Of a stretch of DNA of 64,000 bases, positions 8,639-18,100 are shown in pieces (positions within the stretch are counted from its first letter, which is position 1; the number at the start of each line of letters is the position of its first letter). The DNA comes from Pedobacter sp. FW305-3-2-15-E-R2A2 (lineage in GTDB: Bacteria; Bacteroidota; Bacteroidia; Sphingobacteriales; Sphingobacteriaceae): NCBI RefSeq assembly GCF_038446955.1, contig NZ_CP151803.1:7378001-7442000 (forward strand), read 5' to 3'. The translations under genes were made by a program, and so were the position numbers. The notes beneath the pieces are model-generated. The model was not told the DNA's origin. It saw only the letters and a list, made by a program, of their open reading frames with translations, and ran no database searches.

Positions 8639-9223
8639 ATGAAAAAATACCTTCCAGTTTGCCTTTTTGCCATCTTACTGGCTTTCTCTGCTTGTAATAA
8701 CAACAACTATGCACCAAAACCAAGAGGGTATTTTCACATCGACTTTCCAAAAAAAGCCTATCAGCATTACGATGGGGGATGTGCTTTCTCTTTCGATTAT
8801 CCGGTCTATGCGAATTTAAATCCGGACAGTAGTAAAGACACTCAGCCTTGCTGGAATAACCTTTCCTTTCCTCAGTTTAATGCGAGATTACACCTGACTT
8901 ATTACGACGTTTCCTCGAAAAAGGAGTACGAAGGACTGGTGGAAGATGCGAGGACGTTTGCTTTTAAACATACGGTGAAGGCGAATGCGATCGATCAGAA
9001 GCTGATCAATTACCCCGAAAAGAAAGTATATGGAATATATTATGCCATAGAAGGGAATACAGCTTCCTCGGTACAGTTCTTTTTGACAGACAGTGTGAAG
9101 CATTATTTTCGTGGCGCTTTGTATTTTAATGAACGACCGCAATACGATTCGATTCAGCCGGTGGTCACTTTTATAAAGAAGGACATTGACCGAATGATCA
9201 ATACCTTCAAATGGAAAAATTAA
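8639..9223 (+). CDS. gldD: Gliding-motility lipoprotein GldD
   Basis: The 194-residue product has a type II signal peptide with lipobox LAFSAC (Cys19). It then has the conserved GldD opening PKPRGYFHIDFP and a C-terminal block with VQFFLTDSVKHYFRGALYF. In Flavobacterium johnsoniae GldD is a lipoprotein needed for gliding and for type IX secretion-related functions. Many Bacteroidota that do not glide also carry it, so presence alone does not prove motility. The start codon lies one base after the aroE stop, so the two genes are almost certainly co-transcribed and coupled. No other gld gene is in the window. Confidence 0.92.
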   Translation: MKKYLPVCLFAILLAFSACNNNNYAPKPRGYFHIDFPKKAYQHYDGGCAFSFDYPVYANLNPDSSKDTQPCWNNLSFPQFNARLHLTYYDVSSKKEYEGLVEDARTFAFKHTVKANAIDQKLINYPEKKVYGIYYAIEGNTASSVQFFLTDSVKHYFRGALYFNERPQYDSIQPVVTFIKKDIDRMINTFKWKN

Positions 9224-9245
9224 TACCTTTTAATATTTAAATTTT

Positions 9246-9887
9246 ATGATCAGTATTCAACAGTTTGCTTTTAATCCATACCGTGAAAATACCTATGTAT
9301 TATTCGATGAAACATTGGAATGTGTGATTATAGATCCTGGAATGTACGATGCTGAGGAGCAAAATCAATTGGTTCGCTTCATCAAAGAAAACAAGCTGAA
9401 TCCAGTGTTGCTTTTAAATACGCATTGCCATATTGACCATGTATTGGGAAATAAATTTGTTTTTGACAACTGGAGCCTGAAACCTCAGTTTCATGCCGGG
9501 GAGCTGCCAATTTTGCACGCTGTTCCCGGATATGCACCTCAGATGGGGTTCCATTATGAGCTTTCTCCGGAGCCGGAGGTTTTCCTGGGGGAGAGCGGGA
9601 CGGTTAAATTCGGACACAGTCAGCTGGAACTGATCTTTGCCCCTGGTCATTCTCCTGCCCATTTGTGTTTCTACGCAGCGGCAGATAATTTCCTGGTCGG
9701 TGGAGATGTGCTTTTCTATACCAGTATCGGCCGCACAGATCTTCCTGGTGGAAATCATTCACAATTGATCAATAGCATAAGGAATAACTTGTTTATATTG
9801 CCTGATGATTGCACAGTTTATCCGGGACATGGTCAGTCTACGACCATCGGTTTCGAAAAACAACACAATCCTTTTTTACAGTCTTAA
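9246..9887 (+). CDS. Metallo-beta-lactamase-fold hydrolase (glyoxalase II-like)
   Basis: The 213-residue product carries the metal-binding signature T59-H60-C61-H62-I63-D64-H65, further ligands in APGHSPAHLCFY and VGGDVLFYTSIGR, and a final PGHGQSTTIGFEK. This set binds two metal ions and is typical of small glyoxalase-II-like thioester hydrolases. Its length, shorter than true GloB (about 250), and the C-terminus put it in the generic YcbL-like group, so hydroxyacylglutathione is not assured as substrate. There is no signal peptide, so it is cytosolic. It follows gldD by 22 bases and precedes the permease gene by 14, consistent with an operon. Confidence 0.88.
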   Translation: MISIQQFAFNPYRENTYVLFDETLECVIIDPGMYDAEEQNQLVRFIKENKLNPVLLLNTHCHIDHVLGNKFVFDNWSLKPQFHAGELPILHAVPGYAPQMGFHYELSPEPEVFLGESGTVKFGHSQLELIFAPGHSPAHLCFYAAADNFLVGGDVLFYTSIGRTDLPGGNHSQLINSIRNNLFILPDDCTVYPGHGQSTTIGFEKQHNPFLQS

Positions 9888-9901
9888 TTACCTGAATAGA
9901 T

Positions 9902-11134
9902 TTGAATACAGCCTTTTACATAGCCCGCAGGTACCTTTTTGCAAAGAAATCTACCAATGCGATTAACATCATCTCCGCAATTTCTGTGGTAGGGGTGTTT
10001 GTGGGAAGCGCTGCATTGATCATCATATTATCTGCATTTAACGGCCTGGAAGACCTGGTTTTGAAAATGTTCAATACCATGACCCCCCAGTTGGTGATTA
10101 CGCCGGTAAAGGGGAAAACTTTTGAGCCCAATACGGTTTATTTTAACCAATTGAAGAAAGCGGAGGGCATTTATTCATATGTAGAAGTCCTTTCTGAAAA
10201 TGCATTGCTCCGGTATAACGATAAGCAGTCTGTAGGGTTGATCAAGGGGGTAAGTCCTGATTACTTAAAAAATAAAAGCCTGGATAGTACCATTATTGAT
10301 GGGCATTTTATATTGGATAATCCCAGCGGCCATCTTGCGGTCATTGGTTCTGCCATTCAGAATTTTCTGATGGTGAACACCACGGATCCTTTTCTTCCTT
10401 TGCAGGTCTATTCTCCAAAAAAGGGGAGGTCAACAAGCTCCTTAAATCCGGGGGATGATTTTACGGTGCTCTCTATCCCTGTTTCAGGTGTTTTTGAAGT
10501 GCAGCAGGATTTTGATAACGTGGCCATTGTACCTTTGGCATTTGCGAGGAAGTTGTTGGAAGAGCCACAAAAAGTCTCCTCCATAGAAATCCTTTTAAAT
10601 AAGGACGTTGATGCAGACAAGTTTAAATCCCGTATAGAAAAAGAAATCGGAGAAGGCTTCCAGGTGAAAGACCGGATTGAACAAAATACGGCATTACACA
10701 ACATTCTGGGTTCCGAAAAATGGGCCGTTTATATCATCCTGACTTTTGTTTTAATTATTGCTATCTTTAATATCATCGGTTCATTGACGATGCTGGTGAT
10801 TGACAAGTTGAAAGATATTGCCGTTCTAAGTAGCCTCGGGGCAGGTAAAAGCCTGATCAAAAGGATCTTTTTACTGGAAGGAATGATGATCACCATGACA
10901 GGCTGTATACTGGGGCTGATCGTGGGATTGATTTTCTGTCTGCTGCAACAGGAATTCGGTTTTGTCAAAATGGCGCAGGACAATCCGATTCTGACCAATG
11001 GCTATCCAATTGGCTTAAAATGGATGGATTTTTTATTAGTATTTTTAACCGTAACGGTATTTTCTTTTATGGCATCAGCTTTGTCATCTAATCTAAGCGT
11101 AAAGAAAATAGACCATTTAAATCAAGATCTCTAA
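9902..11134 (+). CDS. FtsX-family ABC transporter permease (LolC/E-like)
   Basis: The 410-residue membrane protein has the layout of the MacB/LolCE permease class. A cytoplasmic N-terminus (YIARRYLFAKKSTNAINIIS) leads into TM1 (about residues 20-45), then a periplasmic domain of about 220 residues, then three TM helices at about 275-300, 320-345 and 375-400. It probably works in lipoprotein sorting or envelope transport with a separate ATPase that is not in the window. Translation appears to start at TTG 9902: the frame is closed by TGA three codons upstream and no ATG fits the conserved N-terminus. It is followed by a lipoprotein gene after four bases. Confidence 0.88.
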   Translation: MNTAFYIARRYLFAKKSTNAINIISAISVVGVFVGSAALIIILSAFNGLEDLVLKMFNTMTPQLVITPVKGKTFEPNTVYFNQLKKAEGIYSYVEVLSENALLRYNDKQSVGLIKGVSPDYLKNKSLDSTIIDGHFILDNPSGHLAVIGSAIQNFLMVNTTDPFLPLQVYSPKKGRSTSSLNPGDDFTVLSIPVSGVFEVQQDFDNVAIVPLAFARKLLEEPQKVSSIEILLNKDVDADKFKSRIEKEIGEGFQVKDRIEQNTALHNILGSEKWAVYIILTFVLIIAIFNIIGSLTMLVIDKLKDIAVLSSLGAGKSLIKRIFLLEGMMITMTGCILGLIVGLIFCLLQQEFGFVKMAQDNPILTNGYPIGLKWMDFLLVFLTVTVFSFMASALSSNLSVKKIDHLNQDL

Positions 11135-11138
11135 CATC

Positions 11139-11516
11139 ATGAATATATCTATAAAACCATTACCCCTGTTGATTTTACTGGCTGTTGTTATCGTGGCCTG
11201 TAATAGCAAACCTGTATCTGTTGAAAAACGTACAAGCCGGGTAATTAAGGGGCTATATACCTATGGTCCTGAGATGAAATCTTTTACAGATTGCGAAGAA
11301 GGAAACGAATACTGGGTGGCCGATAGTGCCAAGACTCTGGAACTCGCCTACAGCAATTTCAATTTTGAAAAACCTTACGAGCCGGTATATATCGAAGTAG
11401 AATGTCATGTGATCAAGTCCGACAGCCTGATGGTGTCTGCAGACTTTGATTCCACCCTGGTGGTGACGAAACTATTGAAGATCACTAAAGAAATTCCCGA
11501 CGGGCCTTGTAATTAA
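11139..11516 (+). CDS. NlpE C-terminal-like lipoprotein
   Basis: The 125-residue product has a lipoprotein signal peptide (lipobox VIVACNS, Cys21). The mature part resembles the C-terminal OB-fold domain of NlpE: GLYTYGPEMKSFTDCEEG is followed by YVEVECHV-like strands (here VYIEVECHV). In that family a Cys in FTDC and a C-terminal Cys occur; here Cys48 and the terminal Cys124 are both present. NlpE in E. coli senses surface and lipoprotein-sorting defects, but no such signalling system is visible here. It follows the LolC/E-like permease gene by four bases, so a link to lipoprotein traffic is an attractive inference. Confidence 0.65.
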   Translation: MNISIKPLPLLILLAVVIVACNSKPVSVEKRTSRVIKGLYTYGPEMKSFTDCEEGNEYWVADSAKTLELAYSNFNFEKPYEPVYIEVECHVIKSDSLMVSADFDSTLVVTKLLKITKEIPDGPCN

Positions 11517-11523
11517 GGCCTTT
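11503..11523. terminator. Weak bidirectional hairpin between convergent genes
   Basis: GGCCTT at 11503-11508 pairs with AAGGCC at 11515-11520 and is followed by only three T. It overlaps the end of the lipoprotein gene and lies just past the end of mqnD. It is the only hairpin in this tight convergent junction. Confidence 0.35.
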
Positions 11524-12367
11524 AAGGGATCAGATAGAGGTCTTTCTGAATCGGCTGAATCAATCCTTTCTCCTGCGCCATTGTAAATAAGACATCGATT
11601 GCTTTCCTGCCTTCCACCCCCAGGTCAATGGAGTATTTGTTGACATACAGTTCGATGTGCTTATACATGACCTCTTCGCTCATTTCCTGAGCATGTTGTT
11701 TGATAAATTCAATTCCTGATTTCGGATTGGCAAAAGCATATTCCACCGACTTACGCAAGATCCTGTTCACCTTTTCTTTGGTCTCCTGGTCCAGATTTCT
11801 GTTGATCACAATGCCGCCCAGAGGAATGGCACATCCGGTAAGTTGTTCCCAGTAATTGCCAAGATCCATCACTTTGTGCAGTCCTTTGTCCATATAGGTA
11901 AAGCGGTTTTCATGGATAATCAGGCCAAGGTCGATGCGGTTGTCCAAAACAGCCTGCTCAATCTCTGAGAAAACCATTTCCTGTTTTTCTGTTAAATGGG
12001 GAAATGCAATCCCCAACAGGAAGTTTGCAGTCGTGTATTTTCCTGGTATTCCAACCCTTAAGTCTTTATTTAAGTTGTCGGGATGATTGGCCAGGTATTC
12101 ATTTTTGGAAATTAACAAAGGACCGACACCGAAACCTAAGGCACTCCCGGCGTCCAGCAATGCATATTGTTCATAGACGTAAGCAAAAGCATGGAAGCTT
12201 AATTTGGTAATGTCCAGTTCTCCTTTAATCGCCTTTTGATTGAGGGTTTCCACATCATCGAATGATACATTGAAATCTAATCCTTCGGTATCGATTTTAT
12301 GATGAATAAGGGCATCAAAGATGAAGGTGTCATTCGGGCAGGGGGAAAATCCAAGGCTTAAGGTCAT
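11522..12367 (-). CDS. mqnD: 1,4-dihydroxy-6-naphthoate synthase
   Basis: The 281-residue protein has the periplasmic-binding-protein-like fold of MqnD. It carries the family motif LGFSPCPNDTFIF at the N-terminus, then FDVETLNQKA-like and DITKLSFHAFAYV segments and LGGIVINRNL. MqnD converts cyclic de-hypoxanthine futalosine to 1,4-dihydroxy-6-naphthoate in the futalosine route to menaquinone, which is the respiratory quinone of Bacteroidota. Start ATG 12367 puts the SPCPND motif at its normal place; an upstream ATG adds eight residues. It lies 51 bases downstream of mqnB on the same strand, so the two pathway genes probably share a transcript. Confidence 0.93.
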   Translation of the reverse strand: MTLSLGFSPCPNDTFIFDALIHHKIDTEGLDFNVSFDDVETLNQKAIKGELDITKLSFHAFAYVYEQYALLDAGSALGFGVGPLLISKNEYLANHPDNLNKDLRVGIPGKYTTANFLLGIAFPHLTEKQEMVFSEIEQAVLDNRIDLGLIIHENRFTYMDKGLHKVMDLGNYWEQLTGCAIPLGGIVINRNLDQETKEKVNRILRKSVEYAFANPKSGIEFIKQHAQEMSEEVMYKHIELYVNKYSIDLGVEGRKAIDVLFTMAQEKGLIQPIQKDLYLIP

Positions 12368-12418
12368 TTTTCTCTGTTTTATCGGTTTCAAAGGTACGGA
12401 CTATCCAAAATGACTTGG

Positions 12419-13051
12419 TTAGCTGTTTGTCAAAAATCCGATGGCCCATTCATTTAGATTTTTAATCGCCAGGCCGATTTTCCAGCTGTCTTTATTACGG
12501 GGTTCTACATAGTTGGAGATGCTGCGAACCTGCAGACATGGGATTCCTTCTTTTTCACAGCAGTAAAGGACGGCGGCACCCTCCATACTTTCTGTAATGG
12601 GGTTGAGCCTTTTTTTGATGTCATTAATACTTTGCTGTGTTCCGTGAACGGTATTTACGGTGATTCCTTTTACTTTCCGCAATCCGGATAAGGAAGAGTG
12701 AAGCAGGTTGTTGTGCGCTTTAAAACTGCTCTTTCCGAAACCAAGCTCCTCGGTAGAAAGAAATGTGCCTTTATTTTCTGCGCCCAGTTCTGAAAGGTCG
12801 TCTGCGGTTACATTTAAGACAGTGCCCAGAGGAATATCGGGGTCAAAGCTACCTGCAATCCCCAGGTTCAGTACGAGGTTGTAGCGGTTGGACAGGTGTT
12901 TACCCAGGGCAAAGGCCGTTGCGGTCATTCCTACGCCCGTGATGAGGATGTCGAACTTTTCTGTTTGCATGAATTCGGCTTCCGCCAATTGAAAATGTTC
13001 CGTTAATATGGATATTTCTGCACTTGTTGCCGCTACTAAAAGTATCTTCAT
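12419..13051 (-). CDS. mqnB: Futalosine hydrolase
   Basis: The 210-residue product is a nucleoside-phosphorylase-fold hydrolase. It has LVAATSAEIS at the N-terminus, a GVGM segment (about 40-43), NLGIAGSF, and the ribose-binding SMEGAAV followed by VRSISNYVEPRNKDSW. These features match MqnB, which cleaves futalosine to hypoxanthine and dehypoxanthine futalosine. The close relative MTA/SAH nucleosidase is excluded by the RNKDSWKIG tail and by its neighbour mqnD. The gene is divergent from the 6-carboxytetrahydropterin synthase gene. Cytosolic. Confidence 0.92.
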   Translation of the reverse strand: MKILLVAATSAEISILTEHFQLAEAEFMQTEKFDILITGVGMTATAFALGKHLSNRYNLVLNLGIAGSFDPDIPLGTVLNVTADDLSELGAENKGTFLSTEELGFGKSSFKAHNNLLHSSLSGLRKVKGITVNTVHGTQQSINDIKKRLNPITESMEGAAVLYCCEKEGIPCLQVRSISNYVEPRNKDSWKIGLAIKNLNEWAIGFLTNS

Positions 13052-13097
13052 AAAGTCTAAGTTAGATATTAAACCTTTCTACTTTAAGCTTTCTGCG

Positions 13098-13105
13098 TAT
13101 ATTTG
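13098..13105 (+). promoter_or_regulatory. Candidate -7 box for the pterin operon
   Basis: TATATTTG matches TAnnTTTG exactly and lies 18 bases before the first ATG of the downstream gene. No TTG at -33 was found. It sits in the divergent region shared with mqnB. Confidence 0.5.
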
Positions 13106-13123
13106 TCAACAATATAACAGAGA

Positions 13124-13534
13124 ATGATATACATAACCAGAAAAGCATCATTTAACGCTGCGCATAAATTGTCAAGACCTGATTGGTCTGAAGATAAAAA
13201 CACAGAAGTTTACGGAAAATGTGCCAATCCAAATTGGCATGGACACAACTATCAGTTGTATGTGACTGTTAAAGGGGAAATTAACCCTGAAACAGGCTTT
13301 CTTGTAGACCTGAAGTGGTTGAAAGATGTGACCAATACTTATGTCGTAGATAAAATTGACCACAGGAACCTGAATCTTGATGTTGACTTCATGAAAGGTA
13401 AACTGGCCTCAACAGAAAATTTAGCGATTGCCATATGGGATGAATTGCTGCCCTTTATCGAAGAGTCGGGTGCAAAACTTCATTGCATAAAAATTTACGA
13501 AACTGAAAACAACTTTGTGGAGTACTTCGGTTAA
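13124..13534 (+). CDS. queD: 6-pyruvoyl-tetrahydropterin synthase / 6-carboxytetrahydropterin synthase family
   Basis: The 136-residue enzyme has the zinc ligands His14 (FNAAH), His39 and His41 (HGHNY), the catalytic Cys33 (GKCANPN) and the substrate-anchoring Glu in YETENN. The family acts on dihydroneopterin triphosphate, either making 6-carboxytetrahydropterin for queuosine (QueD) or 6-pyruvoyltetrahydropterin for biopterin. It lies 12 bases upstream of folE, which makes its substrate, so the pair is a small pterin operon. The other queuosine genes (queC, queE, queF) are not in the window, so the QueD assignment rests on family size and frequency in bacteria. Confidence 0.85.
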   Translation: MIYITRKASFNAAHKLSRPDWSEDKNTEVYGKCANPNWHGHNYQLYVTVKGEINPETGFLVDLKWLKDVTNTYVVDKIDHRNLNLDVDFMKGKLASTENLAIAIWDELLPFIEESGAKLHCIKIYETENNFVEYFG

Positions 13535-13546
13535 TAACCTTTAGAC

Positions 13547-14182
13547 ATGAATAATAATCATACAGATCATCTAGATGAAACAGAGAACGGCTACATCAAA
13601 ATAGACCGTTATAACGAAGGTAAGATTGCTTCCGTAGCCAATCATTATTCCGATATCTTAACTCAGTTGGGTGAGGATCCTTCCCGTGAGGGTTTGATCA
13701 AAACGCCTGAGCGCGTGGCTAAGGCATTACAATACCTGACTCATGGTTACGACCTTGATCCGGCAGCGATCCTTAAAGGAGCGATGTTTAAAGAAGATTA
13801 CAGCCAAATGGTTGTGGTGAAGGATATCGAGGTTTTCTCGATGTGCGAGCACCATATGTTGCCATTTTTTGGTAAGGCACATGTGGCCTATATTCCAAAC
13901 GGTCATATCGTTGGACTGAGCAAGATCCCGAGAATTGTGGATGCATTCGCCCGTCGTTTGCAGGTACAGGAACGTTTAACAAATGAAATCAGAGATTGTA
14001 TTCAGGAAACTTTGAACCCTGCAGGAGTAGCCGTTGTGATTGAGTGTAAGCACTTATGCATGGCCATGCGCGGAATTCAGAAGCAAAATTCGGTGACCAC
14101 CACCTCTGCTTTTACGGGAGAATTTGCGAAAGATAAAACTAGGGCAGAGTTTTTGAGGTTAATCACTGCCAACTTACACTAA
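13547..14182 (+). CDS. folE: GTP cyclohydrolase I
   Basis: The 211-residue product is full-length type I GTP cyclohydrolase. Zinc ligands Cys100 and His103 lie in SMCEHHMLPFFGKAHVAY and Cys171 in KHLCMAMRG. The conserved EDPSREGLIKTPERV segment and the final TSAFTGEF are present. It converts GTP to 7,8-dihydroneopterin triphosphate, the entry to folate and other pterins, and so feeds the gene immediately upstream. A glance at the N-terminus (residues 1-22) shows a polar extension typical of this family. Cytosolic homodecamer in other species. Confidence 0.96.
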   Translation: MNNNHTDHLDETENGYIKIDRYNEGKIASVANHYSDILTQLGEDPSREGLIKTPERVAKALQYLTHGYDLDPAAILKGAMFKEDYSQMVVVKDIEVFSMCEHHMLPFFGKAHVAYIPNGHIVGLSKIPRIVDAFARRLQVQERLTNEIRDCIQETLNPAGVAVVIECKHLCMAMRGIQKQNSVTTTSAFTGEFAKDKTRAEFLRLITANLH

Positions 14183-14203
14183 CCAATTACACTAAGCATA
14201 AAA

Positions 14204-15100
14204 ATGAAAGCATATATATTTCCAGGACAAGGCGCTCAGTTTTCGGGCATGGGTAAAGAATTGTACGAAAATGAAGTCGCTAAAGAACTGTTTGAAAAAG
14301 CAAATGAGATCATTGGTTTCCGCATCAGTGACATCATGTTCTCCGGAACTGATGAAGAGCTTAAAGAAACCAAGGTAACTCAACCGGCTATTTTCCTTCA
14401 TTCGGTGATCCTGGCCAAAACTTTAGGTGACAACTTTAAGCCGGATATGGTGGCAGGTCACTCTTTGGGAGAATTCTCTGCATTGGTAGCGGCATCGGCT
14501 TTATCCTTCGAAGATGGTTTAAGACTGGTGATTGCCAGAGCGAATGCCATGCAGAAAGCCTGCGAATTGCAGCCTTCTACGATGGCGGCTATTTTAGGCC
14601 TTGCCGATGAAGTGGTAGAAAACATCTGTGCGGAGATTGACGAAGTTGTGGTGGCGGCTAATTATAACTGTCCGGGACAAATAGTGATCTCCGGAAGCAT
14701 TGAAGGAGTAGACATCGCTTGTCAGAAATTAACAGAGGCCGGAGCAAAACGCGCCTTGAAGCTCAATGTAGGTGGTGCTTTCCATTCTCCGTTAATGGAG
14801 CCTGCGAGAGTAGAACTACAGGAAGCGATCGAAAATGTAACGGTTCTTTCTCCGGTATGTCCGATTTATCAGAATGTAGATCCGACTCCGAATACAGACC
14901 CTGCTAAAATAAAAGCCAATCTGATTACACAGTTAACCGGAGCGGTGAAATGGACACAAACGATTGAAAGTATGATTGCTGATGGCGCTGCTGAATTTGT
15001 TGAGGTTGGTCCCGGAAATGTCTTACAAGGCCTTGTAAAAAAGGTGAACAGGGCAATTCCAACCAGTTCTGCAACTACTTCCGCAACTACTACAGCTTAA
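14204..15100 (+). CDS. fabD: Malonyl-CoA:ACP transacylase
   Basis: The 298-residue enzyme loads malonate onto acyl carrier protein for fatty acid synthesis. The motif GQGAQ is at residues 8-12, the nucleophile Ser87 is in AGHSLGE, and His194 is in GGAFHSPLM. The last 15 residues (AIPTSSATTSATTTA) are a low-complexity Ser/Thr/Ala tail not needed for the fold. It lies 21 bases after folE and 7 bases before the histidine kinase gene, all on the plus strand. Cytosolic. Confidence 0.95.
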   Translation: MKAYIFPGQGAQFSGMGKELYENEVAKELFEKANEIIGFRISDIMFSGTDEELKETKVTQPAIFLHSVILAKTLGDNFKPDMVAGHSLGEFSALVAASALSFEDGLRLVIARANAMQKACELQPSTMAAILGLADEVVENICAEIDEVVVAANYNCPGQIVISGSIEGVDIACQKLTEAGAKRALKLNVGGAFHSPLMEPARVELQEAIENVTVLSPVCPIYQNVDPTPNTDPAKIKANLITQLTGAVKWTQTIESMIADGAAEFVEVGPGNVLQGLVKKVNRAIPTSSATTSATTTA

Positions 15101-15107
15101 TATTAAC

Positions 15108-18100
15108 GTGAGCATCGCGGGTAAAATCAGATTTTTATTGTTGATACTGGGGGCTTGCTGTATTGGTACGGCCCTGTCTTTAAAAAACACGATCAGTAAA
15201 AAAGACTTACTTACCCACGAAGCCGCTGAACTTCAGGAAAACCTGCATCAAAAGGAAGACATTGTTTATGATTTCCTTTCAGATCCACAGCGGATTGAGC
15301 AGGCAAAACAGTTCCACCTGAATGAGAAATACGGACTTGATTTTATCAATTTCTATCGGAACATCGGGATTAACCTGCTGACTTATGAGAACTCCGAACT
15401 AAAGTTCTGGAGTTCTTTTACGGCATTTCCAACCGGCCTGGATGGGATCAAAGAGGGTTCTTCTTTTTTACAACTGCCCAATGGCTGGTATGAGGTGATC
15501 CGGAAAACCAGGGGAAACTATGCGCTGGTGTTTCTGATCGAGGTAAAAAGCCAGTATGGGATTCAGAATCAGTTTCTCAGCAATGACATTTCTCCATACC
15601 TGTTGCCCTCTAACTCTTTGTCCCTCGCTTCTTTTACCGATACAGAGGTGTATGGCATTAATAAGTTTGACGGAACCTTGTTGTTTGAGGTCAAGCTGAA
15701 ACAGGGATATTCTAAAAGTATTTATGCCGCTATAGAAGTTTGGCTTTGGGCTATTGGAATTTTTAGTATCTGTTTGTTCTTCAATTCCTTCTGTGTATGG
15801 CTGGCAAAAAGAGGAAATCTCGTTCCGGCAACCTTACTTCTGGCGCTGTTTTTCGTCACGTTAAGGGTAACCGATCTGGAATATGGCTGGTTCAATCATC
15901 AGTTTAACCTGTTGATCTTCAGTCCGACCATTTACGGGGAGAGTTTTCTTTTGCCCTCTTTGGGCGATTTCCTGCTCAATGTGATTGCGCTAACCTGGCT
16001 GGTTTATTTTGTCTATAAGCATAGAGGACAGTATGAGTTACCTTCCTGGCTGGTCAGGAGTAAGCTGGCGGGATTGCTGCTTTATTTTGTGTTGCTCGTC
16101 ATCTTTGGCTTAATGGCTTTTATGAGTGATCAGATCTTTCTGGGACTCATCATCAACTCTAAGATCAATTTTGACATTACCAATATCATCAATCTGGGTT
16201 GGATCAGCTGGATCAGTATTGTGATCCTGTGCCTGGTCTGGTTTAACATCTACCTGGTCATCATTATCTTTCTGGAGCAGACCAGGCCGTTGAATGTGAC
16301 CAATAAAGAGCGTTTGATCTTGTTTTTATTGGTCTTTGCAGGTTATCTGATCTACAGACTGGCCACAACGTTCAACGTCTTTTTTATCGTATATGCCTTC
16401 TTTATTTTTATCGTCGGCTGGAACGTATACGTAAAGAACAACCGGTTTTCCATCGGGGTATTTACGGCGATATTCTTTTGTCTGGCTTTTATGTCTTCCT
16501 TAAAATACCTGAAATTTATCGATTCCAAGGAGAAAATTAAACGGTATACCATTGCTCAGAAGCTGGAATCTACAGATGACCCAAAGATCATCAGTTCTAT
16601 TGAAAGTCTTGAAGTTGGCATTTATACAGACAGTTTTGTCGCCGATTATTTTAAGCAACCCGCCTTGAGGAGGTCTGATATTTTACAAAGACATATCAAT
16701 AAACAGTTTCTTGGGGGATACCTCTCCAAGTTTGAATACAATCTTTACGAATACAATAACCTGGACTCTTCGATCAATGGACAAGGGGTGCCTTTGAGTT
16801 ATTATAAAAAACTCGTGCAGTCTGGCTCGGTAAAAGCTTCGGAATCTAATTTCTTTTACCGCCTGAACGATACGTTCGGGTATCAGAATTACTTTGGGAT
16901 CATCCCTATTTTTCAGGATAATCATATTTTGGGTACGCTGGTGATTGAACTTAAATCCCAGCAATACAATTACAATAGCCAGCTTCCGGATATCCTGATC
17001 GACCGTAAGAATAAAAGTGAGGATGATTACAGCAATTATTCCTTTGCTTTCTACAATTACGGCAGACTGGCCAATCAATCGGGGAAATATACCTATAAGC
17101 TTTCCGGTTCAGAATTCCGGGCAGAGCCTAAAAAGCCTCAGATCATCACAGACAGCCTCGGATATACCCACCTGGTGTATATGCCAATTGCTTCCAAAAT
17201 GATCGTGGTAAGCAAGGAAAAGGTGTCTTATGTGGTTCGTTTAGCGACACTGTCTTTCTTCTTTCTGGTCTTTATCATTTTTTCGGTCACTTTATACTCC
17301 CTGATCTGGGTGTTGAGGAATATTGATGAGAGTTGGGGAGGCTGGTTTAACATCAACCGTTCCCTGATGATTAATGCGAACAAGATCCTGTATAAGACCA
17401 GGATTCAGTTTTCTATTGTCCTTTCCGTAGTCGCGACTTTATTGATTGTGGGCTGGACTACCTATTTCTACATCAGGGATGAATACCGCAGGCAACAGGA
17501 AGACTTTATCCAGGAGAAAATTAGAAAAGTGCAGCTTTCTTATGAGAAAAGTATTTTTAATTCCGGTGTTCCAAAGATCAGTGATGGATCTATCCGGGAT
17601 TTCAATCAGTTTGCGGATATCAATGCGGCCTATTTAAACCTCTTTGACGTACAGGGAAACCTTTTGTATACTTCTTTACCCAGGATTTATGATTTTGGGA
17701 TCATAGGGCGTAAAATGGGGGCTGATGCTTACATCTACCTCAGCCAGATGCAACGGTCTGAATATATCGATCCCAATGAGCGCATCGGAGATTTTACCTA
17801 CTCCTCTGCTTATGCGCCGATCCGGAATTCAATGAACGAGACGGTTGCTTATATCGGATTGCCTTATTATGCAAATGAAGCAGATTATCAACGTAAAATT
17901 GGACTTTACATCAATACGCTGATTAACATATATGCCCTGGTCTTTGTGGCGATAGGAATCCTTGCGGTATTTCTGGCCAATCAGATTACCAGTCCGCTTA
18001 CTTTCATTCAGGACAGCATCAGAAAGACGAAACTGGGGCAGAAAAATCAGCCTATCCAGTGGTCCCGTCATGATGAGATTGGCTCTTTGATCAAGGAATA

